Made by a program: the position numbers and the translations under genes. DNA of 37,434 bases from Alphaproteobacteria bacterium (lineage in GTDB: Bacteria > Pseudomonadota > Alphaproteobacteria > UBA828). Shown here in pieces: positions 17,230 to 25,517 of the stretch. Under the pieces are notes generated by a model. It saw only the letters and a list, made by a program, of their open reading frames with translations, was not told the origin of the DNA and did not search any database. Within the stretch, counting starts at the first letter, position 1; every line of letters starts with the position of its first letter. Location of the stretch: contig JAJDVB010000174.1 in the NCBI GenBank assembly GCA_022826345.1, positions 1 through 37,434 on the forward strand, given 5' to 3'.

Positions 17230-17352
17230 ACCGGCCCGCACGACGCGGCGTATCGCTGCCGCGGGGCCGCGCGCACTATAGCGCCCGGCTCCGGGCACGG
17301 CCAATTCTTCGCCTCAGCCCTGGCGCTGGAGGCAAGCGTTTGGGCCAAGTCC

Positions 17353-17381
17353 TTGACTCGGGGCCTTGTCGTGGTTTCTAG
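17353..17381 (+). promoter_or_regulatory. Probable promoter of the metZ transcript
   Basis: TTGACT (17353-17358) matches a -35 box five of six. It is followed after 16-17 bases by TTTCTAG (17375-17381), a weak -10-like element. The predicted start, about 17387-17389, coincides with the beginning of the SAM-II aptamer, which supports the call. Confidence 0.5.
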
Positions 17382-17385
17382 TTCA

Positions 17386-17442
17386 CTCACGTGGCGATTT
17401 GAGCGACCGGCTTGCGGCCACGTTAAACAAGCGCGCTAAAAG
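17386..17442 (+). ncRNA. SAM-II riboswitch
   Basis: This S-adenosylmethionine-binding aptamer is typical of alphaproteobacterial methionine genes. Helix P1 is CGTGGC (17390-17395) with GCCACG (17417-17422). The pseudoknot helix is GCTTG (17410-17414) with CAAGC (17428-17432). The diagnostic conserved segments GATTTG, CCGGCTTGC, ACGTTAAACAAG and CGCTAAAA are all present in order. It lies directly upstream of a terminator and metZ, so high SAM should turn off O-succinylhomoserine sulfhydrylase expression. Confidence 0.95.
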
Positions 17443-17456
17443 GTCGAAGGGAGGGA

Positions 17457-17482
17457 CCCCGGCCAGCGCGGCCGGGGTTTTT
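17457..17482 (+). terminator. Intrinsic terminator of the SAM-II expression platform
   Basis: CCCCGGCC (17457-17464) pairs perfectly with GGCCGGGG (17470-17477) around AGCGC, followed by TTTTT (17478-17482). It sits between the riboswitch and the metZ ATG at 17487, only 4 bases past the T-run. The 3-prime arm GGGG is also the nearest Shine-Dalgarno-like sequence to that ATG, so the hairpin could block both elongation and ribosome binding. Confidence 0.85.
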
Positions 17483-17486
17483 GCAT

Positions 17487-18686
17487 ATGGGGCATCGGGA
17501 ACGAGAGCGGACATGGGCGCAGGCCACCCAGCTGGTGCGAGGCGGCTCCGAGCGCTCGCAACATGGCGAAACCAACGAGGCGCTCTACCTGACCTCGGGC
17601 TTCGTCTACGAGTCCGCTGCACAGGGCAATGCGCGCACGGCGGACGAAGAGGCCGGCTACGTCTACGGCCGCTTCGGCAACCCCACCGTTACCATGTTCG
17701 AGGACCGTCTCGCGCTGATCGAAGGCGCCGACGCCTGCCAGGCAACCGCCACCGGTATGGCGGCTGTCTTCGCGTCCCTGATGAGCCAGCTTCGCGCGGG
17801 TGATCACGTCGTCGCATCCCGCGTCATGTTCGGCGCCTGCTACGTCATGATCGACCAGCTATTGCCGCGCTACGGCATCGAGACCGACCTCGTGGACGGT
17901 ACCGATCTCGACGCCTGGGAGCGCGCGCTCCGGCCGGAGACCCGCTGCATCTTCCTCGAAAGTCCCGGCAACCCCACTATGCCGGTCGTCGATATCGCCG
18001 CGGTTTCCGCCCTCGCTGACGGAGTCGGCGCCCGCGTCGTCGTGGACAACGTGCTCGGCATGCCGACGGTTCAGCGCCCCCTCGCCCTCGGCGCCGACAT
18101 CGTCGTCTACTCCACGACCAAGCACATCGACGGCCAGGGCCGCTGCCTGGGCGGCGCCATCTTGGGCGACGAGACGTTCTTCGCTGACGATCTCGTGCCC
18201 TTCATGCGCACCACGGGGCCGGTCATGAGTCCCTTTAATGCCTGGGTCATGCTCAAGGGTCTGGAGACCCTGGAGCTGCGCACGGCCCGCATGTGCGAGA
18301 CGGCGGAGCGGCTCGCGGCGTTTCTTGAAGGCCACCCTGCCGTGAACGCGGTGCACTATCCCGGCCTCGCGAGCCACCCCGAGCACGCGCTCGCGTCGCA
18401 GCAGATGAGCCGGGGAGGCAGCGTGATCGCTTTCGAACTCGCGGGCGGGTGGGACGCCGCCTTCCGCTTTCTCGATGCGCTGGAGCTGATCGATATTTCC
18501 AACAATCTGGGCGATGCCAAGAGCCTCGCCACCCACCCCGCCAGCACCACGCACCAGAAGATCGGCGCGGACGCCCGGGCAACGCTTGGAATCGGCGACG
18601 GCCTCGTGCGTCTCTCGGTCGGGCTGGAGGCGGAGGAAGACCTGCGCGCTGATCTGGAGCAGGCCCTTGCTGCAGCCGGAGGCTAA
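17487..18686 (+). CDS. metZ: O-succinylhomoserine sulfhydrylase
   Basis: This PLP enzyme converts O-succinylhomoserine plus sulfide to homocysteine in direct-sulfhydrylation methionine synthesis. The 399-residue length is standard for the Cys/Met metabolism PLP family. N-terminal ATQLVRGGSERSQHGETNEALYLTSG and YVYGRFGNPTV are typical of MetZ. The PLP lysine is Lys212 in YSTTKHIDGQGR. Near the end, NLGDAKSLATHPASTTH is the family signature. ATG 17487 is chosen over the TTG at 17481, which lies inside the terminator T-run. The SAM-II riboswitch upstream confirms the methionine role independently. An O-acetylhomoserine sulfhydrylase is the only close alternative. Confidence 0.95.
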   Translation: MGHRERERTWAQATQLVRGGSERSQHGETNEALYLTSGFVYESAAQGNARTADEEAGYVYGRFGNPTVTMFEDRLALIEGADACQATATGMAAVFASLMSQLRAGDHVVASRVMFGACYVMIDQLLPRYGIETDLVDGTDLDAWERALRPETRCIFLESPGNPTMPVVDIAAVSALADGVGARVVVDNVLGMPTVQRPLALGADIVVYSTTKHIDGQGRCLGGAILGDETFFADDLVPFMRTTGPVMSPFNAWVMLKGLETLELRTARMCETAERLAAFLEGHPAVNAVHYPGLASHPEHALASQQMSRGGSVIAFELAGGWDAAFRFLDALELIDISNNLGDAKSLATHPASTTHQKIGADARATLGIGDGLVRLSVGLEAEEDLRADLEQALAAAGG

Positions 18687-18780
18687 GTCGCCCCCGCACT
18701 CGATCTCTTATGGCGCGGCGCGCGGTGCGGGTTTAGGCTGCCGCATGCCACGATTGCAAGTCTGAACCGCCGCAACGCCC

Positions 18781-19533
18781 ATGAGCCTGCTCGAAGTTCG
18801 CGAACTGTCCCGGCATTTCGGCGGCCTCGCCGCCGTGAACAACCTCACCTTCACAGTGGACGAGGGCGCGATTCACGGGCTGATCGGCCCCAACGGCGCC
18901 GGCAAGACCACGACCTTCAACGTCATCAGCGGCTTCTACAAGCCGACGGCCGGCGACATCGTGTTCGGCGGCCGCAAGATATCCGGGCTGCGACCGAGCC
19001 GGATCGCCGCACGGGGCGTGGTCCGAACCTTCCAGGCGACCACGCTCTTCCAGGAACTCACCGTCCTGGAGAACGTGCTGATCGGCTGCCACATGCAGTT
19101 GAAGGTGGGGCCGTTCAGCGCGCTGCTGGGCACCAGTCGTCACGCCGAACGAGAATCCGAGGCGCGCGCCGTAGAAATTCTGGAGTTCATGGGACTGGGC
19201 GAACGCCGCGACGAAGAGACGGTCAACCTGCCGCACGGCCACCAACGGGCTCTCGGCATCGCGGTCGCACTGGCGGCCGAGCCCAAGCTGATCCTGCTCG
19301 ACGAACCCTTCACCGGCATGAACCCCGAAGAGACGCGGCAGATGATGGTGCTGGTCGAGCGTGTGCGCGGCCAGGGAGTCACCATCCTCCTCGTGGAGCA
19401 CGACATGCAGGCGGTCATGGGGCTGTGCGACCAGATCACGGTACTGAGCTTCGGCGAGCTGCTGGCGGAGGGCACGCCCGACGAGATTCGGTCCGATCCG
19501 GCCGTGATCGAAGCCTATTTGGGTACCGCCTGA
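18781..19533 (+). CDS. livG: Branched-chain amino acid-type ABC transporter ATPase, LivG type
   Basis: This is the cytoplasmic ATPase of a HAAT-family importer (branched-chain amino acids, urea, short amides). Length is 250 residues, standard for LivG. Walker A is GPNGAGKT (residues 36-43), the Q-loop is in RTFQATTLFQELTVLEN, Walker B is LILLDEPFTGMNPEE and the H-loop is in LLVEHDMQAVMGLCD. The signature reads LPHGHQRALGIAVAL, whereas LivG proteins usually have LPYGQQR or LSYGQQR; the change is unusual but Walker motifs are intact. The next gene, livF, starts on the base after its stop. No LivH, LivM or binding protein is in the window. Confidence 0.9.
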   Translation: MSLLEVRELSRHFGGLAAVNNLTFTVDEGAIHGLIGPNGAGKTTTFNVISGFYKPTAGDIVFGGRKISGLRPSRIAARGVVRTFQATTLFQELTVLENVLIGCHMQLKVGPFSALLGTSRHAERESEARAVEILEFMGLGERRDEETVNLPHGHQRALGIAVALAAEPKLILLDEPFTGMNPEETRQMMVLVERVRGQGVTILLVEHDMQAVMGLCDQITVLSFGELLAEGTPDEIRSDPAVIEAYLGTA

Positions 19534-20241
19534 ATGCTGTTCCAGATCAAGTCGCTCTCGGTCCACTACAACAAGGTGCGTGCCCTGCGCGCCGTCTCGA
19601 TGGAGGTGGATGAAGGCGACATCGTGACCCTGATCGGCGCCAACGGCGCGGGCAAGAGCACGACGCTGCGCACGGTCTCGGGCCTCGTGCGCGCGAGCGC
19701 AGGCGAGATCTGGTTCGACGGCACGCGCATCGACAAGCTCCCGGCCGACGAAGTGGTCAAGCGCGGCATCGCCCACGTGCCCGAGGGCCGGCACGTCTTC
19801 CCCGAGCTCACGGTCTTCGAGAACCTGAACACCGGCGCCTTCCTGCGGCGCGACAAGGACGGGATCAAGCAGGACCTCGAAGCCGTCTACGAGCGCTTCC
19901 CGCGTCTCAAGGAGCGGCGCACCCAATACGGCAAGACCCTCTCCGGCGGCGAGCAGCAGATGTTGGCAATCGGCCGGGCGCTGATGGCGCGGCCCAAGCT
20001 GCTGCTGCTGGACGAGCCCTCCCTCGGGCTCTCGCCGGTGATGGTGCAGGAGATCGCCAAGATCATCGTCGATATCAATGCGCGCGGCGTGCCCGTGGTG
20101 CTGGTGGAACAGAATGCGGAACTGGCGCTCAAGCTCGCGCGCTACGCCTATGTGCTGGAGACCGGCCGCGTCGCGCTCGAAGGCGAGGCCGAGCGGATTC
20201 GCGACGACCAGCACGTCCGCAAGGTGTATCTCGGCGGTTAG
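19534..20241 (+). CDS. livF: Branched-chain amino acid-type ABC transporter ATPase, LivF type
   Basis: This is the second ATPase of the same importer type, 235 residues. Walker A is GANGAGKST, then ISGLV-like and AHVPEGRHVFPELTVFENL, the LivF hallmark. The signature is LSGGEQQMLAIGRALM and Walker B is LLLLDEPSLGLSP, both canonical. The ATG directly abuts the livG stop (TGAATG), so the two ATPases are made together. The gene ends 31 bases before the Fe-S/ETF fusion gene, in the same direction; whether they share a transcript is unclear. Confidence 0.92.
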   Translation: MLFQIKSLSVHYNKVRALRAVSMEVDEGDIVTLIGANGAGKSTTLRTVSGLVRASAGEIWFDGTRIDKLPADEVVKRGIAHVPEGRHVFPELTVFENLNTGAFLRRDKDGIKQDLEAVYERFPRLKERRTQYGKTLSGGEQQMLAIGRALMARPKLLLLDEPSLGLSPVMVQEIAKIIVDINARGVPVVLVEQNAELALKLARYAYVLETGRVALEGEAERIRDDQHVRKVYLGG

Positions 20242-20272
20242 CGGCCGGGCCTCATGAAGGCCGTGTGAGCGA

Positions 20273-23200
20273 GTGGAAACCCGCGAGCTTTTCTGGGAGA
20301 TCACCTCCCTCGGCCACACCCTCTTCTTCGTGGTGGCGGGGTTGGCGATGGCGGTGGCTGCGGCCGGCGTCGCCTGGCACGTCTACCGTTACGTCCGCGC
20401 GCGGCGCAGCCCGGTCCCTGTGCATCCGTGGCGCGGCTTCTGGCGCATGGTGTTCGACGTCTTCACGCAGCGGACCGTGCATCGGCGCGACCGTCGCGCC
20501 GGCCACGCCCACACGCCGATCATGTACGGCTTCCTCCTGCTGCTGGCCGCCACCAGCATCATCACGGTCGAGTACGACATCTCGGAGCCCTTCTTCGGCT
20601 TCACCTTCTGGCACGGCGATTTCTACCTCGCCTTCAGCCTGATCGCCGATCTCGCCGGCCTCGGGCTGATCGTCGGTGTCGTCTACATGATGTGGCGGCG
20701 CTGGCAGGTCCGGCCCTCGAAGCTCGCCTACCGGCGAAGCTATCGCGGCGAATCGGAGACGCGGCCGAACGCCCGCGCCTGGGAGTGGGACGACACGCTG
20801 TTCCTTTGGGCGCTGCTCCTGATCGGGGTGACCGGCTTCCTGCAGGAGGGCGTGCGGCTTGCCATGGACCAGCCGCCGTGGGGGCCGTGGTCGCCGGTGG
20901 GCTGGGTTCTCGCCCAGATATTCCTCGGGCTCGGCATGGACGAGGCTGCCGCGGCCGCCGTGCGCCGGGCAAACTGGTGGATCCACGGCATCGCGGCGCT
21001 GGCTTTCATCGCCGGCATTCCCTGGACCAAGGCGAAGCACATCATCGCCGTGCTCGGCTCTCTGTCGACCCGCGACTCCCTTGCCCTGCGTCGCCTTCCC
21101 AAACCCGCGCCCCCGCGCGGTGCCGTCGCAGAGGACGCCGAGCCGGAGGTCGGCTTCGGCAGCATTGCCGAGTTCTCATGGAAGGATCTGCTCAACCTCG
21201 ACGCCTGCACCAAGTGCGGGCGCTGTCACGAGGCCTGCCCCGCCACCGCCAGTGGCGCGCCGCTCAGCCCGCGCGACCTGATCCTCGACCTTCGTTCCCA
21301 CGCCGCACGCAGCGCCTTCAAACCGGGAGCGAACGGCGCGGCGCTGATCGGCGACGTGATCGAGGCGGAAACGCTCTGGTCCTGCCGCTCCTGCGGCGCC
21401 TGCATGGAGATCTGCCCGGTCGGCATCGAGCACCCGCCGATGATCGTCCAGATGCGACGCCAGTTGGTCGAGGACGGCGAGATGGAGCAGCAGCTCCGCG
21501 ATACCCTCGACATGATCGCCAACCGCGGCAACAGCTTCGGCGAGAGTCCGCGCAGCCGCGGCGGCTGGACCGCTGCCCTGGAGTTTCCAGTCAAGGATAT
21601 CCGCGCCGAGCCGGCCGAGAACCTGTGGTTCGTGGGCGACTACGCCTCCTACGACCCGCGCAACCAAGACATCTCGCGCACGGTCGCGCGCCTTTTCCGC
21701 GCCGCCGGCCTCGACTTCGGCCTGCTCTACGAGAGCGAGCGGACCGCCGGCAACGACGTGCGCCGGGTCGGCGAGGAAGGCCTCTTCGAATCGCTGGCCG
21801 AGCACAATCTGGCGGCGATGGGCGCGGCCAGGCAGTTCGACGCGATCGTCACCACCGACCCCCACAGCTACAACACCATCCGCAACGAGTATCCCGACTT
21901 CGGCGATGTCGCGCCGATCCGCCACTACACGAGCGTCCTGGCCGAGCTGCTGGAAAGCGGACGCCTTACCGTCAAGAAGCCCCTCGGCAGGCGGGTGACG
22001 CTGCACGACCCTTGCCATCTCGGCCGGCTCAACGGCCACTACGACGAGCCGCGCCGGGTGCTGGAGCTGATCGGCTGCGAGCTGGTCGACATGCCCCGCT
22101 GCCGCGACAACTCGTTCTGCTGCGGCGCCGGCGGCGGCCGCATCTGGATGCCCGATCCGGTCGGCAAGGAGCGCCCGGCCGAGAACCGGATGCACGAAGC
22201 TGCCTCTCTCGGTAATCTCGACGCCTTCGTCGTCTGTTGCCCCAAGGACCTGACCATGTTCGAGGACGCCCGCAAGACCAGTGGACACGAAGGCGACTTC
22301 GTCGTTCAGGACCTGGCGGAGCTGGTGGCCGAGGCGATCGATCTCAAGAGCATCGACCTCAAGGAGGTGCCGGCGCTGGTCGATCGCATCACTGAGGCCG
22401 CCGCGACTCGCATCGCCGATACCGTGGCGGACCGGCTGGCAGACCGCCTCGCCGAGACCGTGACGGAGCGGGTGCTGAGCGAACTTTCCGCACGCGCACC
22501 GACGCTCGCCGCAGCGGCTTCGCCGCCGCAGCCCGCGCCGGCCGGCGAGCCGCAAGAGCAGCCGGAGGCGGCACCCGCTGCCGGGCCATGGCGGGCTGCG
22601 CCCGTCAGCGCGGCAACGCTGCCGCCTTATGAGGTGCCGGCGAAGGAAGGCCCCCGCGTCCTCGTCGCGGTCAAGCGGGTCGGCGAGCTGAACCCCGACT
22701 TCGTCATCGACGAGGCCGGGAGCACGATCGCCGACGAGCACTTCGAGTACGAGCTGAACGAATGGGACGAAGCGGCGCTGGAGGAAGCGCTGCTGCTGAC
22801 CGAGAAGCTCGGCGCGGGCGAAGTGGTCGCCGTCACCATCGGCCCGGAGGATGCCGAGGGAACCCTGCGCCGCGCGCTCGCCAAGGGCGCGCACCGGGGC
22901 GTCCGGGTATGGGACGAGAACCTGCGCGACGCCGACCCAGTGACTATCGCACGCGTGCTGGCGGGAGTCGCCGCGCAGGAAACGCCGGACATCGTGCTCA
23001 CCGGTGCGCAGTCGGCCGATCTCGGCCACGGCGCCACGGGCTCCGCACTGGCGCGCATCCTCGGCCTGCCGCACGCGGCCGTGGTTCTCGGCATCGAGTG
23101 GGACGGCACCGACGCGATGACCGTCACCCGCGAGCTCGAAGGCGGCATGCGCCAGCAGTTCTCGCTGCCGGCGCCGGCGCTGCTAACCGTGCAGACCGGC

Positions 23201-23425
23201 GGCAACACGCCGCGCTACGCCACAATGCGCATGATCAAGCAGGCCAAGAAGAAGCCGATCGCCGTGGTGGACGGCGCGGGCGTCGGTCTCGACCAGGCAG
23301 GCGCGGTCGTGCGCCGGCTCTACGAGCCGCCTAAGTCCGGGCGCGCGGCGATGATCGAGGGCGACGCGGAAGCGGTCGCCAAGGCGATTGCGGACATCAT
23401 TCGAGACAAGCGGGGAGAGGTGTGA
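20273..23425 (+). CDS. Fusion protein: membrane Fe-S ETF:quinone oxidoreductase (DgcB/EMO type) plus ETF beta subunit
   Basis: The 1050-residue product joins two normally separate electron-transfer proteins. Residues 1-260 hold about five membrane helices of a NarI-like cytochrome b module. Two 4Fe-4S motifs follow: Cys312-315-318-322 and Cys371-374-377-381. Residues 450-665 form the CCG region: the first half has lost its cysteines (AGND, TDPHSYN), as in DgcB/EMO relatives; the second keeps HDPCHLG, FCCGAGGGRIWM (Cys616-617) and Cys655-656. A helical heptad-like stretch (705-740) and a Pro/Ala-rich linker (745-790) lead into an ETF beta domain from residue 795 (VLVAVKRVGELNPDF; GAQSADLGHGATG; YATMRMIKQAKKKP). 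It should pass electrons from flavin dehydrogenases to quinone. The GTG start has only a weak AAGG upstream. etfA overlaps the stop. Confidence 0.92.
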   Translation: METRELFWEITSLGHTLFFVVAGLAMAVAAAGVAWHVYRYVRARRSPVPVHPWRGFWRMVFDVFTQRTVHRRDRRAGHAHTPIMYGFLLLLAATSIITVEYDISEPFFGFTFWHGDFYLAFSLIADLAGLGLIVGVVYMMWRRWQVRPSKLAYRRSYRGESETRPNARAWEWDDTLFLWALLLIGVTGFLQEGVRLAMDQPPWGPWSPVGWVLAQIFLGLGMDEAAAAAVRRANWWIHGIAALAFIAGIPWTKAKHIIAVLGSLSTRDSLALRRLPKPAPPRGAVAEDAEPEVGFGSIAEFSWKDLLNLDACTKCGRCHEACPATASGAPLSPRDLILDLRSHAARSAFKPGANGAALIGDVIEAETLWSCRSCGACMEICPVGIEHPPMIVQMRRQLVEDGEMEQQLRDTLDMIANRGNSFGESPRSRGGWTAALEFPVKDIRAEPAENLWFVGDYASYDPRNQDISRTVARLFRAAGLDFGLLYESERTAGNDVRRVGEEGLFESLAEHNLAAMGAARQFDAIVTTDPHSYNTIRNEYPDFGDVAPIRHYTSVLAELLESGRLTVKKPLGRRVTLHDPCHLGRLNGHYDEPRRVLELIGCELVDMPRCRDNSFCCGAGGGRIWMPDPVGKERPAENRMHEAASLGNLDAFVVCCPKDLTMFEDARKTSGHEGDFVVQDLAELVAEAIDLKSIDLKEVPALVDRITEAAATRIADTVADRLADRLAETVTERVLSELSARAPTLAAAASPPQPAPAGEPQEQPEAAPAAGPWRAAPVSAATLPPYEVPAKEGPRVLVAVKRVGELNPDFVIDEAGSTIADEHFEYELNEWDEAALEEALLLTEKLGAGEVVAVTIGPEDAEGTLRRALAKGAHRGVRVWDENLRDADPVTIARVLAGVAAQETPDIVLTGAQSADLGHGATGSALARILGLPHAAVVLGIEWDGTDAMTVTRELEGGMRQQFSLPAPALLTVQTGGNTPRYATMRMIKQAKKKPIAVVDGAGVGLDQAGAVVRRLYEPPKSGRAAMIEGDAEAVAKAIADIIRDKRGEV

Positions 23426-24390
23426 TGGCCGGAATCCTCGTCGTCGCCGAGCACTTCGACGGCGTCCTGCGCGACGTCACGCAGGAGATGATCGGCGCTG
23501 CCGTCGAGATCAAGGACGGCCTCGGCGGACCTCTCGCCGTGCTCGTCATCGGCCAGGATGCGGATGCGCTCGCCTCTGCGGCCAACCTGGAGGGAGTCGA
23601 CGAGATCGTCACCGTCGCGCAGGCGCACGCCCATTTCGATCCCGCGCTCTACGAGGAGGCGGTGTGCGCCGTCGCCGAGGAACGGCAGGTCCGACTGGTG
23701 CTGATCGGCCACACCGCCGCCGGCATGGCTTTCGGGCCGGCGGTTGCTGCGCGACTCGGCTCGGGCTTTGCGTCCGATGTCTTCGGGCTCTCGATGGACG
23801 GCGGCCAGCCCGTCGCGACCCGCGGCGGCTACGGCGGCAAGGTCGCGATGGACCTCGCCTTTCCGGACAAGCCCGTGATCGTGCTGACGCTACGCGGCGC
23901 GACCTTCCAGGCGCCCAAGGCGGCAGGCAACGCGAGCATCGAGCCGTTCACGGTTGAGCTTGACGCCGTGCCCGACGCCGGCCGCCACATCGACTATCTG
24001 CCGGCCCCGCCCGCCGACGTGGACATCGGCAAGGCGGAGTTCATCCTCTCGGTCGGCCGCGCCCTCGGCGAAGACAACAACCTGCCTCAGTTCGCGGCGC
24101 TCGCGGAACGACTCGGCGCCACCCTCGGCTGCTCGCGCCCGGTCGCGGATTCAGGCTGGCTGCCCAAGGCCCACCAGGTTGGCCAGTCCGGCACCATCGC
24201 GGCCAACTGCTCGCTCTATCTGGCGTTGGGTATCTCCGGCGCGGTCCAACACCTGGCCGGCATGAAGCACGTGGACACCATCATCGCGGTCAACACCGAC
24301 CCGGAGGCGCCGATCTTCAACGTCGCCCACCACGGCGCCTGCGTCGACATCTTCGAGCTTGCCGAGGCGCTCGAGCGCGAGTTCAACTGA
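23425..24390 (+). CDS. etfA: Electron transfer flavoprotein, alpha subunit
   Basis: This 321-residue ETF alpha subunit carries the FAD that accepts electrons from flavin dehydrogenases. The N-terminal domain starts [10 protein letters not shown]. The C-terminal FAD domain shows [59 protein letters not shown] and [17 protein letters not shown], all family hallmarks. The ATG overlaps the fusion-gene stop (TGATG), with GGGGAGAGG at 23412-23420. Its only beta partner in view is the C-terminal domain of the upstream fusion, so a tethered ETF on the membrane oxidoreductase is implied. It converges with the following gene, with only 15 bases between stops. Confidence 0.95.
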   Translation: MAGILVVAEHFDGVLRDVTQEMIGAAVEIKDGLGGPLAVLVIGQDADALASAANLEGVDEIVTVAQAHAHFDPALYEEAVCAVAEERQVRLVLIGHTAAGMAFGPAVAARLGSGFASDVFGLSMDGGQPVATRGGYGGKVAMDLAFPDKPVIVLTLRGATFQAPKAAGNASIEPFTVELDAVPDAGRHIDYLPAPPADVDIGKAEFILSVGRALGEDNNLPQFAALAERLGATLGCSRPVADSGWLPKAHQVGQSGTIAANCSLYLALGISGAVQHLAGMKHVDTIIAVNTDPEAPIFNVAHHGACVDIFELAEALEREFN

Positions 24391-24400
24391 CCCGCCGCTC

Positions 24401-24419
24401 CGCCGTCACTGCAACGGCG
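24401..24419. terminator. Weak hairpin at the convergent etfA/dioxygenase junction
   Basis: CGCCGT (24401-24406) pairs with ACGGCG (24414-24419) around a 7-base loop, overlapping the end of the minus-strand dioxygenase gene. There is no T-run on either strand, so intrinsic termination is uncertain. Confidence 0.25.
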
Positions 24420-25500
24420 CCGCGCGCTCCAGGACGCGAATGCGGCTGAACAACTGGTCGCGATCCACGTAGCAGCCCTGCAGATGCCGCCCCCCGGTCA
24501 TGGGGTCGAACGCAGCGCGTCCGTGTAGAACCCGCCGGTTATCGAAGATCAGAAGCTCGCCTGGACTGAGCCGATAGCGGCACTCCAGTGCCGGGTCGCG
24601 AATCACTTCCGCGAAAGCGCGTAGCGCGCAGCAGAGCGCCCCCATGCGCTTGGTCGGGGCACTGATCGCATCCATCACGGCAAAGTTGAACCGTATCTCC
24701 GAGACCTCATCGTTCTCGTCTAGCGCGATTGTCGGGGCTCGGAAGCGGATGTCCGACTCGCTATCCTGAAAGCGGAACTCGATCGGGGACTGGCTGAGCA
24801 GCCGAAAGGCAGCCGGCTCCCGGGCGCGCAGCGTCTCCGCCGCTCGGAAGCCGTCCACAAGAATCGAGTCGCCACCGTCGGCGTCGTTCCTCAGGCAATG
24901 CAAAAGCTGGTAGTCGGGCGGTCGCTCCCAGTTGGGAAGATCGGTGTGACAGAGTAGCCCGAGCGCCGTGTAGGCGTTGCTGTTGGGCTCGGGCTTCGAG
25001 ACGACATCGAAGTGCTGGCCGAAGTTGGTCGCCCGTGCCGGACCAATGAGACCCGCGAGGGCGAGAACGCTCAGCGGCTCACGTGGGGTGTTGCGCAGGA
25101 CAGCCACTCCGTAGTCGCGCAGGAGGCGCAGCCAGCCCAGCAGCGCGTCGTCGCTGCTGGTGACCGCGTCGTAGTCCGCGCCCGGCATGGCTTCTGAGAG
25201 CTCGGCGCCCCACGTCGCCGGCACCGGGCCGCACTGCGAGCCTTCGTCGGCGCCGCCGCTGTGTCCTCTGAGCCAGTCCGCATCGTAGTCGCTGACATGG
25301 CCTTCGGGCTGCCATTGGACCCGGAGCCCGCCCGCGTCGGTGATCGAGACCGACCCGGCATCGAGATCGGACGACACGGAGAGCGGATCGAAGATTCGTT
25401 CCAGGGTGTCCGGATGCCGGCATTGCGGACAACGACAGTTGTCCCGTAGCCAGAGGTGGTGAAATGTCCCGGCGGTGCCGTCGTCCCAGGTGACGCGAAT
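24406..25500 (-). CDS. Gamma-butyrobetaine hydroxylase-type 2-oxoglutarate dioxygenase
   Basis: This TauD-type Fe(II)/2-oxoglutarate dioxygenase has the N-terminal zinc domain of gamma-butyrobetaine hydroxylase, which makes L-carnitine. The zinc ligands are visible in [12 protein letters not shown] (three Cys) and in the His of [11 protein letters not shown] in [13 protein letters not shown] and the distal His in [12 protein letters not shown] are the iron ligands; [12 protein letters not shown] closes the family motif set. The coordinates start at the first residue resembling the family N-terminus, but that codon is ATT. No ATG, GTG or TTG lies in frame between the upstream Rieske stop and the zinc motif. 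The next options are ATG 25650, 133 bases inside the Rieske gene, or GTG 25377, which would remove the zinc site. Function is secure at family level only. Confidence 0.82.
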   Translation of the reverse strand: MRVTWDDGTAGTFHHLWLRDNCRCPQCRHPDTLERIFDPLSVSSDLDAGSVSITDAGGLRVQWQPEGHVSDYDADWLRGHSGGADEGSQCGPVPATWGAELSEAMPGADYDAVTSSDDALLGWLRLLRDYGVAVLRNTPREPLSVLALAGLIGPARATNFGQHFDVVSKPEPNSNAYTALGLLCHTDLPNWERPPDYQLLHCLRNDADGGDSILVDGFRAAETLRAREPAAFRLLSQSPIEFRFQDSESDIRFRAPTIALDENDEVSEIRFNFAVMDAISAPTKRMGALCCALRAFAEVIRDPALECRYRLSPGELLIFDNRRVLHGRAAFDPMTGGRHLQGCYVDRDQLFSRIRVLERAAPLQ

Positions 25501-25517
25501 GGAGCGCGACTGCCGCC

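Noticed and set aside
21176..23074. Open frame of about 630 codons antisense to the Fe-S/ETF fusion gene
   Set aside because: It has no domain motifs; it is explained by GC-rich third-position bias opposite a strongly supported gene.
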